A DNA stretch of 64,000 bases from contig OZ345355.1 of NCBI GenBank assembly GCA_977006965.1, forward strand, positions 620,001 through 684,000. Reading direction: 5' to 3'. Each line of letters opens with the position of its first letter. Position 1 is the first letter of the stretch. Under the pieces are notes generated by a model. It saw nothing but the letters and a program-made list of their open reading frames with translations. It was not told the origin of the DNA and made no database searches. The stretch comes from Phymatolithon calcareum. Lineage: Eukaryota; Rhodophyta; Florideophyceae; Hapalidiales. A program made the translations under genes and the position numbers. Below are positions 9,770 through 19,286 of this stretch, piece by piece.

Positions 9770-10310
9770 GGAAAAGGTGAAAATAGGAGCTGAAACTCTT
9801 GACGATATGACGGATTTCAAGTACTAGGGAACAATTCAATCACGAGCAGAAGACCCTATGACACCGTTTCCTACCGTATCGAAATTACCAAATCACGTTT
9901 CAAAAGTCTCTATCGACTACTCACGAACACGTCACTACGCTCCGGGTTCGTTTACGCCTCTGGAGATCCTCGAGCGTCTCGACTTTGATATATAGATGTG
10001 AATCCTGGAATCTTACGAAACCAATCCTGAAAAAACGTACCGTTACCTTATCGAAGATGCTGGCGTCTATGCCCAAAAAACGATAGCCGAAGAAGCAAGA
10101 GAGCCCTCAATGCTGGTGATAAAATGGATTTTGGAACATCGCTGGGGATGGCTAGGATATGTTGTACGCATTGATAAGAATAGGCTCGTTCGCAGGATAC
10201 TGCTGCAATCCGTACCCGGAACATACGCCTCTCTCCTTGGCGATATACCGTACCAAGATATCGAAACGGCCATAACAAACGCCTCCGACCTCAGCAAGTG
10301 CAATTAAATG
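9770..10310 (+). pseudogene. Decayed LINE reverse-transcriptase C-terminus (RTE/CRE-like)
   Basis: Plus-strand translation with stops gives the classic end of a LINE polyprotein. IGAETLDDMTDFKY-stop-G matches the FKYLG motif after the RT palm, LIYRCESWNLTKPIL matches the YGCESW motif, and ILEHRWGWLGYVVRIDKNRLVRR (10128 on) matches the RWxWLGHVLR motif. At least three stops or frame changes interrupt it. The catalytic box lies further upstream and was not found. It is a different lineage from the LINE A, B and C copies elsewhere in the window. Confidence 0.75.
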
Positions 10311-10880
10311 AAGCCTTCTAGACGTGGTAGTCTCTTAGGGGAATAAAGCAATCATCATTGGGACGAGGGCAAGGGGCCAGCATTTCTGCACCAGAGCGTA
10401 CAAGTATGTTCTGGTCGCCGCGCTACTATCGGATAATTCAAAAAGACGCTGATAATGAGTCTTCTAAGATCGACGAAGTGCAAAAAATGGGACCCTGCTC
10501 TCTACTGAAAGCAGTTCAAATTGGTACTGCAAGTCGTTCATATTCCCATTTCCTAAGCAAAACATAAATCTTCGCCCTCCAGCGGGAAAAAGACAAGCTT
10601 CCGGGCTGCGCGTACAGCAGTTCTTAGACTCGTGAGCAACCTACTTCGCAAAGAAGAATAGAATCAAAGAGCATTTTATGGCACATGTTATCGGACATCT
10701 GCCAGACTTCCAGCCTTTTCTAACAAGACGGAGGCTTGGACTTTTCAATGATTTTCAAAAACTGCTGTGGTCGATTCTTAAGAATCGCGCTTGTACAATT
10801 AGGTTCTACTGCTCACTTCCACATCAAGTACTATCACCACTTCCGTCCAAATTCATCCCTTCATCAGCACCATGATTCTC
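10311..10880. other. Intergenic, nothing recognised
   Basis: Only short unconvincing open frames occur here, with no clear repeat structure. Confidence 0.4.
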
Positions 10881-11363
10881 CTAATCATCTTCTTCCTCTT
10901 GCTCATCTGCGGCGTCATGATCAGGGACAATATAGCCGCAGTAGCACAGTAGTTCTTTTTTCAGGTTCTCGAAAACGGAGGCTATGTCCTGAACAGTGTA
11001 AAAGTCCCATTCCAGTGCGTTCGGAAGGCACTCACGCATAGCTTGGAAAACGTCTCCTAGTCCCTCGCCATCGTTCTGGATTGTCATCGGATCATATCCG
11101 AGAACCTTGGCCATTGCGATTATGAGACGGTGCAGGGCGATATTCTCAGGTATCGCCCAAAGCTCGTAAACGTAATGCTCCGCAGTGCCGCCGCGCAAGA
11201 ATCCAATAGAGACAAAGCAGCGTCCAAAGAATATTGCGTCATCAGTCTCCAATGCATCTCCCGCCGCTTGCGCATGAAATGCGGCGGTCCTGCAGAAATC
11301 CCTCAAACGAAGAGCTAGACACGGCTCCATTTCTTCGTCTTCACTCGAGCTGCTGCTCGACAT
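10881..11363 (-). CDS. Hypothetical acidic protein, 160 aa
   Basis: No family was recognised. The ATG is at 11363, 60 bases downstream of a good TATA box on the same strand. The protein begins with a Ser/Glu/Asp stretch (SSSSSSEDEEMEP), has a globular middle with alternating hydrophobic residues and several Cys (CRTAAFHAQ, FFGRCFVSIGF, YELWAIPENIALHRLI, LLCYCGYIVP), and ends in an acidic tail (DHDAADEQEEEDD). No signal peptide or membrane span is visible, so it is probably nuclear or cytosolic. Uniform codon use and promoter placement favour a real single-exon gene. Confidence 0.6.
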   Translation of the reverse strand: MSSSSSSEDEEMEPCLALRLRDFCRTAAFHAQAAGDALETDDAIFFGRCFVSIGFLRGGTAEHYVYELWAIPENIALHRLIIAMAKVLGYDPMTIQNDGEGLGDVFQAMRECLPNALEWDFYTVQDIASVFENLKKELLCYCGYIVPDHDAADEQEEEDD

Positions 11364-11422
11364 GATGAAATCGTTGCTATGTAGTTGAGTGGCTTGCTCT
11401 GCTCGTCAAAGGAGGGCATCGT

Positions 11423-11430
11423 CTTTTATA
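11423..11430 (-). promoter_or_regulatory. TATA box of the acidic-protein gene
   Basis: On the minus strand the sequence reads TATAAAAG, 60 bases before the ATG at 11363, a normal position for a core promoter with a short leader. Confidence 0.6.
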
Positions 11431-11437
11431 CCGAAAT

Positions 11438-12597
11438 AACAGCACGGCGACAGAGCATTGCACATGTAATTTAAAATGATGTGCAATTCCCTCTTCTTGC
11501 CAGCATTGTAAATGCACCGAGTCAATTTGAGTACAGATTCCCAGCGCTTCATATTTATATAGCGATCACCCGGCAGTTTCAAATTCTATGTGTCACTCTT
11601 ACCTCCTTTCTCGAGCATATCAGATTTCTCAGGACCATCCCACAGATTCTACAAGTATGAGCCTCGAAGACTGTATTTAAGGCTCCCACGAGACTGCCGG
11701 GAAATAGAACCCCGACTCGCACACACAACAGCTAAGATGTTAAGGAAACAAGGTTCCATTTAACGTCTACTCTGACAGCTAGACGTATTCCGTTCGACTC
11801 TTTCGTCGGAACTTAACCTCATGCGAAACTTAATTGCAGACAGGACCATTGGATGATTTCACATCAACGTTTGAAAGTTAAAATCCATGTTATACGGGCA
11901 GACTGTGAACATATGTAAGCTTCTCGCCCTTGCTCGTTCAGTAAAGGATACGCTTATATTCTCAGTGGATGAAAATCACTGTTGCGCCAAGCTCACAATA
12001 AACCGACGACGAACGGGTCAGAGCAGACCAGGGGAACAAGACCGGGATAGCTTGAAACGAAGAACGAGAGAAAATGAAACAAAACCCTAGAAAAATAGAA
12101 CAAACTTTTACTTTGCCGGCGTTGGCCCTCGTCGTCGGCCTTGAGATAGGTGCTCGAAAAGGGCCAAGTGTCGCAGTTACGAGGTCAAGGAAGCATCCTC
12201 GAGAAGACGAGAAACAATATGCATCAGGTGACTCCGTTTGGCAGACAATCGTGGTTTCTTATGACCATTTCACGAAGTTCCGAGACGGTCTGAATCGGGA
12301 ACACTTCAAACTCCACCGTCGATGACCAGATTCAGAATAGTACAAATGCCACAGCATTCAAGCACAGCGCTGGTTAGAAGGCAGTTAGAATATCATCAAG
12401 TTTGGGTCTGCTCAGTGCTCCTTCCGGAATGCGAGGTGAGAATTGGACGGTGTAGGCGCTACGTCATGCCCAGTCCCCGTTTTGGGAAACAAGCGGTCAT
12501 AACAGATCACCACGACTACCTGTTGTTCGATGACGTTTGCGAACAGAGCGTGGACATTCGCGAGGTTCTACAAGACTACAGCATGTCACCACTATCA
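11438..12597. other. Intergenic, no supported gene
   Basis: On the plus strand, TGTATTTAAGG near 11669-11679 followed about 65 bases later by ATGTTAAGG resembles a promoter and start, but the frame closes after eight codons. The open frames at 11887-12633 have no recognisable content. Confidence 0.35.
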
Positions 12598-13350
12598 TCA
12601 CACCATCATCTCCTCTTGCACCTCGTTTTCTAATATCATTAGTTTGTCCATCGCTTGTTTCACTTCCTCTTCTGTTCTATAATTCATCTGCGGCTGCGTT
12701 AGGTTGCGTTGAAGAGTTTCCAACAGCATCGATGCTAGTTCGTCGTAGTTGTCGATAGATGCCGAGGGATTTCGCGGAGGGAAGCGGCCGAAGAACCAAT
12801 TGACTGCCCAAAGTCTGTGTTTCCTGGACTTGATTTGGACTACGGGGTTCGGATTCTCCCTTATATGCACGGCGATTTTGCGTTTTTGGCCTTCTCCGTC
12901 TCGCTCCATGCCCAATAGATTCGCAATTTTTCATCCTTGTGGATGACCTTTCCTTCCACGGCCCTCTTCGCTGGGACGTTCAACAGTTTGTGCTCTTGGA
13001 AGTATCGAATATCCCTCTGTGCCTGTGCTAAGTCCTCATCCTTGCCTTCGTAGTTCTTGCTTCTCTCCAGGTTCCGTTTTGGAGTCGTAGTGCAAAGTGT
13101 TCTCCTAATATCTTGCCCCTCAGCTCTGGTGGTGTGATTTTGCATAGCGTTCACATTCGATCATTATTCCGCTTAGCAAAATGGCCAAAATAAGGGAGTA
13201 GAACAGTCCATCTATCTGATCCACATGCGCTTGAATGGACTTCGACCACGGCGTTAGGTGCAGTGCGTATTCCTATCGGCATTGGATCAGGGCCTTATAT
13301 ATGGATATGCATTTTGTTATCGTCAGTCCTTTAGCTGAGACACCAATATC
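12598..13350 (-). pseudogene. Decayed LINE (family B relative), RT C-terminal region
   Basis: At 13200-13350 the minus strand matches the IYKAL...PRWEYAMHLTPW segment of the LINE B1 ORF, with several stops. Further along the same strand, SRKHRLWAVNWFFGRFP (12915 frame) corresponds to VKHRQLALQYACSRFP, and EEEVKQAMDKLMILENEV to EKALDELLLFSKTLIERM at the C-terminus of B1. The order and spacing fit one LINE read through frameshifts, including one between the 12861-13154 and 12598-12915 frames. This is the oldest-looking member of the family in the window. Confidence 0.65.
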
Positions 13351-13955
13351 CCGGAGGGTAGATTCTTTACACAATAAACACTATACTGTAAAAGCCGCAG
13401 AACTCATCCATCGATGGAGTTCGGCAAGCAAGTATAACCCAATGAATATTATTGCTTCGCCCCATTCCAACGGTCAAAGTCCCTAGGCCTTGACCTGTTG
13501 AAGGTCTTACGTAACTCCAAAGGGTCCCTTTGTCTTCAAAAGGACCACCAAGTTTAATTGCGAATCACTCATCGCTCTTCCGCTCCAAGGGCTATTACTG
13601 CACTTTTACGACACTAATAAGTGCCGTAAAACTTCGTTTTGCGTTCTTTAACTTGGTGGTCCATTTTCAGAAATCCATCGAGTACTGATTCTAACGAATG
13701 ATTCCCCTGAGTGTTAAAGCTGCACAAGCAAAAAACGTATCATTTTTCAATCTACTCCCCGGGTTTTCGTTCATTGAAGAGGGACGGAAACAAATGTTTA
13801 AGGTAGGATCGAAGAGTGGACACCTGCTGGTTCGCTGCAAACTTTCTTTATCGTTTAAAGAAATAATTTGACTACGAATTTTTGGCCTATTACTCTACAC
13901 TCTGCTATCCATTACGCTCTAGTCATTCTGAACTTCTTGTACTGGCGTGACTTGT
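13351..13955. other. Intergenic downstream of the kinase gene
   Basis: No coding content was recognised. AAAGTTTAATTGC-like and TACGACACT...AGTGCCGTAA short inverted segments occur near 13600-13630. Confidence 0.35.
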
Positions 13956-16085
13956 TCAGAGCGAAGAGTCCCGTTTGGAGAGTGGAAGACCACTCGTTCG
14001 CTCGCGACATTGACCGTGACATGCGGTGCAGTTCGTGGTGCCCTGCAGATGATCTTGGGTGGAAGTTCCGTGTTTTTCGCCGCTGATGTCAGGCATATTT
14101 TGTCCCGGATCGACTGCATCCGCAACGTCGTCGATAGCGCCAAATCTATCCTCTAATTGTTGGAGAGGGTCCCCAAGATCAGACCATCGGGTTACTTCGG
14201 CTCCATCAAGAGCGGCGGCAAGCTCCGCGTCACTCTCTGCTGCCGTATCCGAGGTGAAATCTGCCGGTTGGAACACATCCATATCTGGGGAATCCAGCGC
14301 ACTGCCCAAAACTGCATCACCGTTTTCGATAATACCCGCAGACCCTGCGTGTTCAACGCCACTGAACTGCTCCGGTGTATTCGAAGCGGGCTTGACAATA
14401 TCATCAGTATCTGCAGACACAGCAGATTGTTTCGGCGCAGCATCCGGGATGCCAACCGCCGGCCATCGCGTAACTTGCGCCCCCGAAAGTGCGGCCGCGA
14501 GTTCAGCATCACTGTCTGTACCCGAATCAGATTCAACGCCCGAAAGGTTTGAGCGGACCTGGACGGAATGTTCTTGATCCTTGGGCTGGTGCTGAAGTGC
14601 CGTCTGAGCGCCAAAACCGAAACCGCCGATACCCGCGCGAATCCTTCTTGATGTTTGCCTTTGTACAACAGGCTCTTCCAAAAGATCCAACCTCCCCCGG
14701 CTGTCGTTGCTTCCTTGAGCTCCTCCGCTGGTGCTTGGGAATTGTCGTGACGTGCCTGGCAGTGAATCAGAGTCCGAGCTGGACGGGGTCAAAAGGGGTT
14801 TTTCAGGACGTTGATGTGTGTCACCCACGGGTTGATTCGGAGACGGCGGGTCAAAAAGTCCACCTGAAAATAAACTGGATTGGCCACGCACTGCAAATGT
14901 TGGCGGAGGAGGTGGTGAGAAGAGAGATGCCGAGAATCCTGAACGTTCGGCTGCGAGAGACTGTGAATCCGTGCTCGGAGAAGATGGGAATTGTCCGTCG
15001 GTTTCCATATAGCGCATGGCAAGTTCGAGAACGTTGAACGTCTTGGCGTCAACATGCATCCAGCCACTTGCGATTTGTTCCTCCATTGGCAATGGCTTTC
15101 TGGCCGACGTTATCCACGGATGATGCAAAAGCTGATCAACGCTCCACCTTTCCTTGAAATTGACGCGCAGCATTTTTTCAATGGCGTCTACAGCATCGGC
15201 CGGCAATTCATCTTTCAGATCGCTTGGGAATTGATACTTGCCTTCCGTGATGGTGTTGTACAATTGAATATGTGTAAGCGCATTGAAAGGCAGCTCGCCG
15301 CAAAGCATGTAAAAAGCGGTAACTCCTAAAGCCCAAACATCCACCTTTGTACCGCTATACGATTCTTCTCCGTCCGCAATTTCCGGTGCTTGGAACGCAG
15401 GAGTGCCAGAAGTTCGCGTAACAGAATCGCTAGCGTCATATCTGTCCAAGGACTCTGACACACCGAAATCAGAAAGCTTGATGACACCGGCGGAAGTAAG
15501 CAACAGATTGGCAGGCTTCACGTCGCGGTGCACGAAACCACGTTCATGCACATACTCCAATGCGGAGAGTACCTGCGCGATGATATTGGCCACCTGAGTA
15601 TGAGGCAGTCTTCGACCTTGTCGCATATCGCCTTGTCCCTCCTCTTGAATAAGGTTCTGCACAGGAGTACCGTTTGCCATTTCCAAAACGAGGTAGATTT
15701 TGCGCTTTGCGTCATCGCGCACCAAATCCTTGAGTGCTATTACATTTCGATGTGGTTTCTTGCTCAATTCGCGAAGGATTCGTATTTCCGCATTGACGCG
15801 ATCGACGCCGCCGGGATGTCTTCGAAGACGATGGAGGTCGAGAACCTTGACGGCGACAACAAGGAGAGTTTCCGTGTGAATACCGGCCCGGACGACACTA
15901 GTGACACCGCTGCCCAATGTTTCGCCCAGCAAATAAGTTCCATGGGTGCCCTTGATGGAGTGCGGTCGCGAGCGGCGTCGCGAAGTAAGAGAGTTCTCGT
16001 CGTCGGAAGACAAGAAAGAGTTGCCGCGGACAAAGGGGCTGTGGGCTTGAGGCGCTAAGGGCTCTGTGTCGCGGTCGGTGTTCAT
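13956..16085 (-). CDS. Ser/Thr protein kinase, LKB1/CAMK-like
   Basis: A complete single-exon kinase of 709 aa. The frame opens slightly upstream with GTG, but the ATG at 16085 (MNTDRDTEP) is the natural start. Catalytic domain, residues about 50-326: glycine loop LGSGVTSVV, K80 in VAVKVL, E100 in AEIRIL, HRDVKPANLLL (187-), DFG (206-) and the activation segment TSGTPAFQAPEIA (226-) followed by VDVWALGVTAFYMLCGELPF. The GTPAFQAPE signature is typical of LKB1/STK11 kinases, which phosphorylate AMPK-family kinases. The tail (about 380 residues) is Ser/Pro/acidic and probably disordered. It carries a duplicated motif, SDAELAAALSGAQVTRW and SDAELAAALDGAEVTRW, 90-100 residues apart, a possible docking site. 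A decayed copy of the locus lies at 30.2-32.3 kb. Confidence 0.92.
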   Translation of the reverse strand: MNTDRDTEPLAPQAHSPFVRGNSFLSSDDENSLTSRRRSRPHSIKGTHGTYLLGETLGSGVTSVVRAGIHTETLLVVAVKVLDLHRLRRHPGGVDRVNAEIRILRELSKKPHRNVIALKDLVRDDAKRKIYLVLEMANGTPVQNLIQEEGQGDMRQGRRLPHTQVANIIAQVLSALEYVHERGFVHRDVKPANLLLTSAGVIKLSDFGVSESLDRYDASDSVTRTSGTPAFQAPEIADGEESYSGTKVDVWALGVTAFYMLCGELPFNALTHIQLYNTITEGKYQFPSDLKDELPADAVDAIEKMLRVNFKERWSVDQLLHHPWITSARKPLPMEEQIASGWMHVDAKTFNVLELAMRYMETDGQFPSSPSTDSQSLAAERSGFSASLFSPPPPPTFAVRGQSSLFSGGLFDPPSPNQPVGDTHQRPEKPLLTPSSSDSDSLPGTSRQFPSTSGGAQGSNDSRGRLDLLEEPVVQRQTSRRIRAGIGGFGFGAQTALQHQPKDQEHSVQVRSNLSGVESDSGTDSDAELAAALSGAQVTRWPAVGIPDAAPKQSAVSADTDDIVKPASNTPEQFSGVEHAGSAGIIENGDAVLGSALDSPDMDVFQPADFTSDTAAESDAELAAALDGAEVTRWSDLGDPLQQLEDRFGAIDDVADAVDPGQNMPDISGEKHGTSTQDHLQGTTNCTACHGQCRERTSGLPLSKRDSSL

Positions 16086-16749
16086 TGCCACTGAAAGAAT
16101 GACGACTCCGGGCAGGGACGGTGCTCGCAGTTTGAAGGTTGTTTCGAATCGTGGTGCATCCCTTCAGGATGCGATTGCGGTGAGATCGACCCGGAAGCGT
16201 CATTGGCTTGAATAGAGTAGCGAGAAAATACTGTTGAACGAAAAGCATAACGAAGTTTGTCATAAGTTAATTGCCGCTTAATCTGATTGGCTCGATTTCG
16301 AGCTTCCGAAACTGGTAAGATGATCACTCGCCCGCAGCTGACATTGCACACCAGAAATAATTTCTCAAAACCCCACCGCTTGCCTGGCGTGCACAACGCT
16401 CTCAATACAGCAGTTTTCTATTAAGGGATCGGCTCCCGCGCTTGCCAACATGATTGTATTGTATCTGTTGTATTCCGCAAGGCCATAGAAGCGAGCGATC
16501 TCTACGCTCTGTGGCGTGCTGTGGTATCAGCTCGTTGCAGGTTTGGGCAAAACTACGTCAAGTTGCTACGCGCGCTAAAATTCCCAAGAAATCAGGGCCC
16601 TGTGCTTATCATTCAACAATGCGTCTCGCAATCCAGGATGTGACAACACGATGCCTATCAGCTTCATTCGATCGATCTAACGTCACGCCCTTTTGAGGTC
16701 ACAATGCGTCCACCCGACTTTGCGTAGGGTCACCCGGCGGCACACGGGC

Positions 16750-16821
16750 GCTTATCACAGAAAGACGAAAAACTCTCATGCAATCATCGAATGAGAGTTT
16801 TTTCATCATTCAGTGATAAGC
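16750..16821. repeat. 72-base hairpin upstream of the kinase gene
   Basis: GCTTATCAC (16750-16758) pairs with GTGATAAGC (16813-16821), and AAAAACTCTCAT (16768-16779) pairs with ATGAGAGTTTTT (16791-16802). An 11-base loop and a partly paired middle complete it. The duplicated locus keeps a diverged version at 31916-31987, where the outer stem is weakened. The surrounding 16092-17295 has no gene. Confidence 0.8.
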
Positions 16822-17295
16822 AACGCAACGCCGACGCCGTGACGAGGGTATTGCTATGCTGAACCCCATCTCTTTGTGTATCGGAAGTTTAGCATCCTGA
16901 GCTATTCTGCTCCGCCATTGGGTTGCAGAGCGCGCCTTGAGACGGTATAACGTCGACCAGGTCCAAGTTGACCGGATTTGTCTTGTTGCGGAGAAAAGAC
17001 CGCGCCACGACACTGATGAACGCATTCGAGCGACTCACAGCATCAACATCATGATGCTCCCTCGTCTACATGGATTCAGCAGTTGCGTTTACGATGATGC
17101 GTCCAATGTTCTCTCCGTGCACGCATATTTTCATGTTTCCAGCGTGTCCTGACATTACCCGTTTTTGCAGGGTTGCAGTCTTCCACTGGTGTCTTTGATT
17201 GAACGGCTAATCATAGGAGCTCTGTCCATTTGCTTTCCATTTCCGGTCAGACTCCATTTTTGTTCACCTTTCGCGCCAACGGGGAGGATATTGTT

Positions 17296-17400
17296 CGTGG
17301 TCATTGAAGAGAAACTTTGGAGAACCAATAATGCGAGAGTAATTGCATACCGCTGCACTTTCGCAATATTGGTTTTCAAAGTTTCTCTTCAACCACCACG
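17296..17400. repeat. Long imperfect hairpin
   Basis: The arms of about 43 bases (17296-17339 and 17358-17400) match with few mismatches and small bulges: CGTGG, TTGAAGAGAAACTTTG, AACCAATA and GCGA on the left each recur inverted on the right. The loop is about 18 bases. Size and pairing resemble a microRNA-precursor-like or foldback structure. Confidence 0.8.
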
Positions 17401-18296
17401 ATCAATGAATGAGAACATCGCATTCATAGGCGTCAATTTAGCTCTCCAACTGGTTTTGCGAAGCAGTGACAAATTTTCGGTCATGGCAGAGCGGGAAGCT
17501 CCAAAGACATGAGATCATTGGCTTACGACTCCTCGTGCCCGGAAACGCCTGGAGCAACAAACGCGGGACTTGCGCACAGTGCGAAAAAACGAATTTTACA
17601 AAATCCCAGCAACTTAAAAACAGTCTAAGAACTGTCTGCGCGCATCCACTTCGTACTGTGTGCGACACGCAAGATGGATATTCCTGGGCATAACGGTGAC
17701 ACGCTGGACGTGAATCGCAGCAAGTTCATGTTTTGGGACAGACCCGCGAAGTAGGATTGAGACGTCTCATCAACGGCCGCATCGAGGAAGCTTGGTAGCG
17801 GACGTCGGAAATCAAGTCCTTGGCGATGTCGTGGGCAAGGCGTGCTGTATGCCCGTAAGAAGTCTGTATCGGTGGAATGAAATTATACATACAGCATGTA
17901 CCAGAAATATGACTGCATTAATAGAAATTGATCCAGTCTGAGAATATGTTAATATTCTCGGAATGGATCAATTTCTATTCTATTATATTGAGAGCAAAAC
18001 AAAATAACTCTCATGCTGAGATCGTGGCTTTCAAGTAGAGTATTGATACCACACTTTTACAGTAATTGGAGAACCATGTCAAGCAGAGAGCGCAAAGCAA
18101 GAAAATTGGCACAGTTATAAGGCAGATTCCAACAAGATATGGCTTTCCTTCAATTACAAGATATATTCTATTCAATTAATCAGCGTCCCTTGGGACTCCT
18201 GCAAGAAGAAAAGTATACCACTAGTGATGTTCGAGGGTTTATCGAGTGCTACAGCTCTGAAATCCATGGAAGGAACCCTCGGCTGACTCTGCAACT
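17401..18296. other. Intergenic between hairpins and the MBL gene
   Basis: It contains no gene. About 17797-17850 resembles 33215-33260 (a GCGGACGTCGGA-like block), which lies in a LINE remnant, so a short old LINE fragment is possible. Confidence 0.3.
17920..17979. repeat. 60-base hairpin
   Basis: AATAGAAATTGATCCA (17920-17935) is perfectly complementary to 17964-17979, and GAGAATAT (17940-17947) to ATATTCTC (17952-17959). It lies about 320 bases beyond the stop codon of the minus-strand MBL gene. Confidence 0.9.
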
Positions 18297-19286
18297 TCAC
18301 ACGTAACATTTCGTATTCACACCCTTCTCGAACTCCCAGTTGACCGGTTTGTAATCGAATGCCAAGTCGTTCCTGACAACTCGCCCGATGCCTGGGAACG
18401 ACGTGTGGTAGTCAACGATGGGGATCTCTGACTTCGATAGAGACTCCAGCAGCTTAACGCGACCAACGACTGACTCCTCCCTGTTGAGGTCAAAGCGAAG
18501 GCGGAACCACGGGTTATTGATGGAGGTGCTTTCGATGCCGAACGCATCGCCGCTGTAGAAGAGCTTGTCGCCTTCCACGTTGATCATGTAGCTCGTGTGA
18601 CCCGGGGTGTGCCAGCTAGTCTCGACAGCTGTAACCTCTGGAAGGATGCGGTCGCCGTCGTCAAAGAGCTTGACCTGGCCCTTGACAATGTTGAACACGG
18701 TGCGAGCAGAGTCCTTGAGGAACTGGATGCTAGCGGGCGGCAGGTCCATTTGACTCAGGTCGACGGTCGGGGCGGTCCAGAAGTTGAACTCCTTGCGGTT
18801 GATGTGGACGGTGGCTCCGGGGAACGCAGGCGTGCGGCCGTTCGGCAGCAGCAGCCCGCCGATGTGGTCGAAGTGTGCGTGGTTGATGAAGATGTCCGTG
18901 ATTGACCACCGGTGGATGCCCTCAGCGTTCAAGTTGTCGAACAAGAAGCCTGCAGTCTCTGGCTGCAGGAACGAGTTGCCCGTATCGAACAGAAGCTTCT
19001 TCTTGCCCAGGTCGACGTACAGCATGTTGTTCTCGAAAATGATCGGCGCAAAAGACTGATAGTTCAGCCGCAGCGCGCGCTCCACGACGAACGCCGGCTC
19101 CGCGTACGTGTCCGTCACGTTGTCGAACAGCAGCCGCCCGTCTGAAATCACCTTCGCCGGCCGGCCGCCGATCTCGAAGTTGTACACGGAAGGGTTTGCA
19201 CGGAAACCATTGCAGTTGCTCCGCCGCCGCGACGCAGCTGCAATTCCCGCCGCTGCGAAAAGGAGAGCGAGCACTGAAACCTTCAT
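18297..19286 (-). CDS. Secreted metallo-beta-lactamase-fold hydrolase
   Basis: I start it at the ATG at 19286, because MKVSVLALLFAAAGIAAAS is a clear signal peptide; the frame opens 24 codons earlier. The mature part (329 aa with signal) shows all metal-binding motifs of the MBL fold: HAHFDH (H136, H138, D140, H141), HTPGHTSY (H230), YSGDAFG (D247) and DYHTSFPGIG (H294). Spacing and the INHAHFDHIGG / NRKEFNFW context resemble methyl-parathion-hydrolase and lactonase-like members, so the likely role is hydrolysis of an ester, lactone or phosphoester outside the cell. The substrate cannot be told from sequence. The gene is intronless and richer in G+C than the sequence around it, which fits acquisition from bacteria but does not prove it. 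Confidence 0.9.
   Translation of the reverse strand: MKVSVLALLFAAAGIAAASRRRSNCNGFRANPSVYNFEIGGRPAKVISDGRLLFDNVTDTYAEPAFVVERALRLNYQSFAPIIFENNMLYVDLGKKKLLFDTGNSFLQPETAGFLFDNLNAEGIHRWSITDIFINHAHFDHIGGLLLPNGRTPAFPGATVHINRKEFNFWTAPTVDLSQMDLPPASIQFLKDSARTVFNIVKGQVKLFDDGDRILPEVTAVETSWHTPGHTSYMINVEGDKLFYSGDAFGIESTSINNPWFRLRFDLNREESVVGRVKLLESLSKSEIPIVDYHTSFPGIGRVVRNDLAFDYKPVNWEFEKGVNTKCYV

Noticed and set aside
14059-15037. Plus-strand frames of 172-182 codons across the kinase gene
   Set aside because: Shadows of the minus-strand kinase tail; Ser/Ala-rich reading is the antisense of its low-complexity region.
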